A stretch of 7,422 bases of DNA. Source: Natrialbaceae archaeon (GTDB lineage: Archaea > Halobacteriota > Halobacteria > Halobacteriales > Natrialbaceae). The notes under the pieces were generated by a model. The model did no database searches, was not told the DNA's origin, and was given only the letters and a program-made list of their open reading frames with translations. Below, piece by piece: positions 5,359 to 7,422 of this stretch (its first letter is position 1; each line of letters starts with the position of its first letter). The stretch lies in assembly GCA_003552885.1 (NCBI GenBank), contig PUPA01000155.1:1-7422 (forward strand), in the 5' to 3' direction. The position numbers and the translations under genes are program-made.

Positions 5359-7002
5359 CTACTCGTTCATGTGGACGCCGGACTGGGGCTCGTAGGGATC
5401 CGTCGGGATCTCGACCAGCGCCGGCCCGTCGGCGTCGATCGCCGACGCGACGGTCTCGACGATCTCGTCGGGGGTTTCCGCCCGGTGGGCGGGCAGTCCG
5501 AGTCCCTCGGCGACCGCGACGTAGTCGACCGGCGTCCCCTCCCAGCCGTACTCGCCCTCGTCCATCCGGTAGCTCCGGCCGGCCTCCTCGCTGATGATGG
5601 CGTAGTCGCTGTTGTCGAGGACGACGACGGTGACGTCGAGGTCCTCGTCGGCCAGCGTGTGTAGCTCGTGGATACACATGAGCAAGCCGCCGTCGCCGGT
5701 GAGCGCGACGACGTCCCGGTCGGGGTTGGCCGTCTTCGCCCCGATGGCCGACGGGAGTCCGGAGGCCATCGTCGCCCACGAGCCCGGCGTGACCAGGTCG
5801 CGGGCCTCGTAGGTCGGGAAGGCGATCAGCGCCCAGAGCCGGAAGCCGCCGGCGTCGATCCCGACGATCGCGTCACGGGGTATCGCCTCCCGGAGCGCGT
5901 CGAGGGCCGCCACCGAGGTCAACGGCGCCTCCTCGATCCCCCGCAACGCCTCGAGCCGGTCGGCGATCGCCCCGCGGGTCGCCCGGGCCCGTTCGACGCC
6001 GTCGGCCGAGGCGATCGACCGCTCTGCGAGGGCTTCATCCAGCGCACCGAGGGTCGCTCCGGCGTCGGCGACGATCCCGACGGCCGGCTCGTAGCCGGTG
6101 CCGACGTCGCTCGCCTCGAGGGTGACGTGGACGAGGTCGTCGGGGACCGCGAACGACCACATGTGGGTCGTCACCGCGTCGAAGTCGGTGCCGACGCCGA
6201 GGGCCGCGTCCGAGCCCGCGATCAGCTCCTTGACCGCCGTCCCGGTGCCCCCACAGAGGGTCCCGGCCGAGAGCTCGTGGTCGTCCGGGAAGACCGCCTT
6301 CCCTTTGTACGTGACCACGACCGGCGCGTCGAGGCGCTCTGCGACCGCTCGCAGCTCCTCGCTCGCCTCCGCGGCGCGGACCCCACCGCCGGCGACGACG
6401 ATCGGCGCCTCGGCGTCGGCCAGCAGCTCTGCGGCCTCCTCGACTTTCCCCGCCGGGACGCCGTCCACCGCCGGCAGCTCCGTCGGTGCCGGCTCCGCGA
6501 GGGGGACGTCCATCTTGAGGAAGTTCTTCGGAATTCCGATCCGGACGGGGCCTTTCGGCGGCGTCAGAGCGACGTCGATCGCACGCTGGAGTTCGGCGAC
6601 GGTGCTTTCGGGGGTCTCGACGGTGACGTTCTCCTTGACGACGTTGTCGTAGGTGTCCGGCGGCGTCTCGTGGATGCCGTCGCCGCCGCGGATCTCCGGT
6701 TCGGTCTCGACGGCGACGTGCAACAGGGGGACACAGTCGTTGAGGGCGTTTTTCAGGCCGTTCATCGCGTTCATGTCGCCCGGTCCCGGGATGACGACCG
6801 TGGCGGCGATCCCGCCGCTGCTCTCGGCGTACCCCCACGCCTGGTGGGAGACGGCGGTCTCGTGGCGCGCCATCACGAACTCGATCTCCTCGCGTTCGGC
6901 GATGGCCTCGTTCAGCGGGAGCGACTGTTTGCCGGGTATCCCGAACATCGTGTCGATCCCGTTCTCCGTGAGACGGTCGATGATGGCCTCGTTTACCTCC
7001 AT
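5359..7002 (-). CDS. Thiamine-diphosphate-dependent enzyme (acetolactate synthase / benzoylformate decarboxylase-like)
   Basis: This 547-residue protein has the usual three-domain order of the family. The N-terminal pyrimidine-binding domain carries catalytic E48 in ARHETAVSHQAWGYA and the GPGDMNAMNGL loop at 72-83. A central Rossmann-like domain spans about 185-325. The C-terminal diphosphate-binding domain carries the metal motif G436-D437-G438 followed by N464 (VVVLDNSDYAI). Such enzymes decarboxylate or carboligate 2-oxo acids, and some cleave 2-hydroxyacyl-CoA or oxalyl-CoA. The segment after the first domain (GGDGIHETPPDTYDN, 106-120) is not the standard acetolactate synthase sequence, so a role in branched-chain amino-acid synthesis is doubtful; no regulatory subunit gene adjoins. 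The ATG at 7002 gives a normal family start (MEVNEAIIDRL). The in-frame extension to 7272 would cover the divergent promoter and neighbouring gene. Neighbours (aldolase, CoA-transferase) suggest catabolism of a 2-oxo acid; the substrate is unknown. Confidence 0.9.
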   Translation of the reverse strand: MEVNEAIIDRLTENGIDTMFGIPGKQSLPLNEAIAEREEIEFVMARHETAVSHQAWGYAESSGGIAATVVIPGPGDMNAMNGLKNALNDCVPLLHVAVETEPEIRGGDGIHETPPDTYDNVVKENVTVETPESTVAELQRAIDVALTPPKGPVRIGIPKNFLKMDVPLAEPAPTELPAVDGVPAGKVEEAAELLADAEAPIVVAGGGVRAAEASEELRAVAERLDAPVVVTYKGKAVFPDDHELSAGTLCGGTGTAVKELIAGSDAALGVGTDFDAVTTHMWSFAVPDDLVHVTLEASDVGTGYEPAVGIVADAGATLGALDEALAERSIASADGVERARATRGAIADRLEALRGIEEAPLTSVAALDALREAIPRDAIVGIDAGGFRLWALIAFPTYEARDLVTPGSWATMASGLPSAIGAKTANPDRDVVALTGDGGLLMCIHELHTLADEDLDVTVVVLDNSDYAIISEEAGRSYRMDEGEYGWEGTPVDYVAVAEGLGLPAHRAETPDEIVETVASAIDADGPALVEIPTDPYEPQSGVHMNE

Positions 7003-7028
7003 GGAGGGCCCTGGGAGGCTGTCGACCG

Positions 7029-7040
7029 TAAATGTATAGG
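7029..7040 (-). promoter_or_regulatory. Putative TATA box of the ThDP enzyme gene
   Basis: On the minus strand the sequence reads CCTATACATTTA, one of the better TATA matches in the window. It is centred about 32 bases before the ATG at 7002, which predicts a leader of only a few bases. The bases directly before the ATG contain no Shine-Dalgarno sequence, consistent with leaderless translation. Confidence 0.55.
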
Positions 7041-7112
7041 ATACCCCGCGGACGCCGTCCGTATCGGGGAGCTCGACGGGCGGTGGAGGTGGCCCCCGGC
7101 GGGGTGGAACGG

Positions 7113-7123
7113 AAATCCTTATC
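7113..7123 (+). promoter_or_regulatory. Putative TATA element of the CoA-transferase gene
   Basis: AAATCCTTATC lies about 39 bases before the ATG at 7157, so transcription would begin about 10-12 bases before that codon. This placement argues against the in-frame ATG at 7127, which would fall upstream of the expected transcript start. The element and the ThDP gene TATA box lie back to back in a 154-base divergent region, so a shared regulator is possible. Confidence 0.45.
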
Positions 7124-7156
7124 GTGATGATCGCCGAGGCCCAACTCGGCGCTTCG

Positions 7157-7422
7157 ATGTCAACGCTCACCACCATGGCCGAGGCGATCGGGGAGGGTGT
7201 CTCCGACGGCGATCGGGTGTACCTCGCGGGGTTCACCCACCTCATCCCCTTCGCGGCCGGCCACGAGATCATCAGGCAGGGAATCGACGACCTCGAGCTC
7301 GTCCGGGCGACGCCGGATCTGATCTACGACCAGCTGATCGCCGCCGGCTGTGCGCGGAAGGTGACCTTCTCCTGGGCCGGCAACCCCGGCGTGGGGAGCC
7401 TGCCGGCGTTCCGGCGGGCAGC
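7157..7422 (+). CDS. CoA-transferase subunit A (GctA-like), N-terminal part, cut by window end
   Basis: The first 88 codons are present and remain open at the right edge. The sequence shows the family I CoA-transferase alpha-subunit pattern: VSDGDRVYLAGFTHLIPFAAGHE near residues 15-37, then IIRQGIDDLELVRATPDL, and SWAGNPGVGSLPAFRRA at the end. This is close to glutaconate CoA-transferase subunit A and the IpdA-type proteins of steroid breakdown. In this family the catalytic Glu is on subunit B, expected just downstream outside the window. The complex moves CoA between acyl-CoA and a free acid in the cytoplasm; IpdAB-type members instead hydrolyse a cyclic CoA thioester. The ATG at 7157 was chosen from promoter spacing; 7175 (MAEAIGEG) is also possible. 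The gene diverges from the ThDP enzyme and probably serves the same pathway. Confidence 0.85.
   Translation, partial: MSTLTTMAEAIGEGVSDGDRVYLAGFTHLIPFAAGHEIIRQGIDDLELVRATPDLIYDQLIAAGCARKVTFSWAGNPGVGSLPAFRRA

Noticed and set aside
7127..7156. Upstream in-frame ATG for the CoA-transferase
   Set aside because: It lies only a few bases after the TATA-like element, so it would be upstream of the expected transcript start.
7003..7272. N-terminal extension of the ThDP enzyme
   Set aside because: It would run through the divergent promoters and the CoA-transferase start; the family normally begins at the MEVNEAIIDRL segment.
1..7422. CRISPR array, tRNA/rRNA genes, IS elements, toxin-antitoxin or phage genes
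   Set aside because: No regularly spaced identical repeats beyond the two 32-base units, no cloverleaf or rRNA-like stretch, and no transposase, integrase or toxin motif in any plausible frame.

Overview
The window looks like chromosomal DNA of a haloarchaeon (class Halobacteria). It is very GC-rich, and the convincing proteins are rich in Asp/Glu and poor in Lys. Several starts have a TATA-like element about 27-34 bases upstream and little or no leader, as expected for leaderless archaeal mRNAs. The genus cannot be fixed from this sequence. No tRNA, rRNA, IS element, integrase or CRISPR array was seen.

Layout, left to right: (1) bases 1-118 hold two tandem copies of a 32-base unit and a promoter for a 61-residue Cys/His-rich small protein (119-304, +). 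(2) A minus-strand block reads from right to left: an acyl-CoA dehydrogenase (4263-3127), a 204-base gap with degenerate short repeats and a promoter, a thiolase (2922-1738), and a fused HMG-CoA-synthase-like/DUF35 protein (1741-332). The last two genes overlap by 4 bases, and a strong Shine-Dalgarno sequence lies inside the thiolase end. (3) A 305-base divergent intergenic region precedes an HpcH/HpaI-type class II aldolase (4569-5339, +). (4) Tail to tail with the aldolase, 19 bases apart, lies a 547-residue thiamine-diphosphate (ThDP) enzyme of the acetolactate synthase/benzoylformate decarboxylase type (7002-5359, -). (5) A 154-base divergent promoter region separates it from the start of a GctA-like CoA-transferase subunit A (7157 to the right edge, +), which is cut by the window end.

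Together the genes suggest catabolism of an unidentified organic acid. A CoA-transferase would activate acids, an acyl-CoA dehydrogenase would make enoyl-CoAs, and a thiolase complex would cleave C-C bonds. A pyruvate-type aldolase and a ThDP enzyme would handle 2-oxo acids. No enoyl-CoA hydratase or 3-hydroxyacyl-CoA dehydrogenase is present, so the pathway is incomplete here or other genes lie outside.

The most notable object is the HMG-CoA-synthase-like/DUF35 fusion. It matches the archaeal HMG-CoA synthase fold along its length, but in my by-eye alignment all three catalytic positions (Glu, Cys, His) are replaced by Thr73, Thr105 and Gln220. It therefore looks like a pseudoenzyme, fused to its DUF35 partner and translationally coupled to a thiolase with an intact active site. 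This would be a repurposed version of the archaeal thiolase/HMG-CoA synthase/DUF35 complex.
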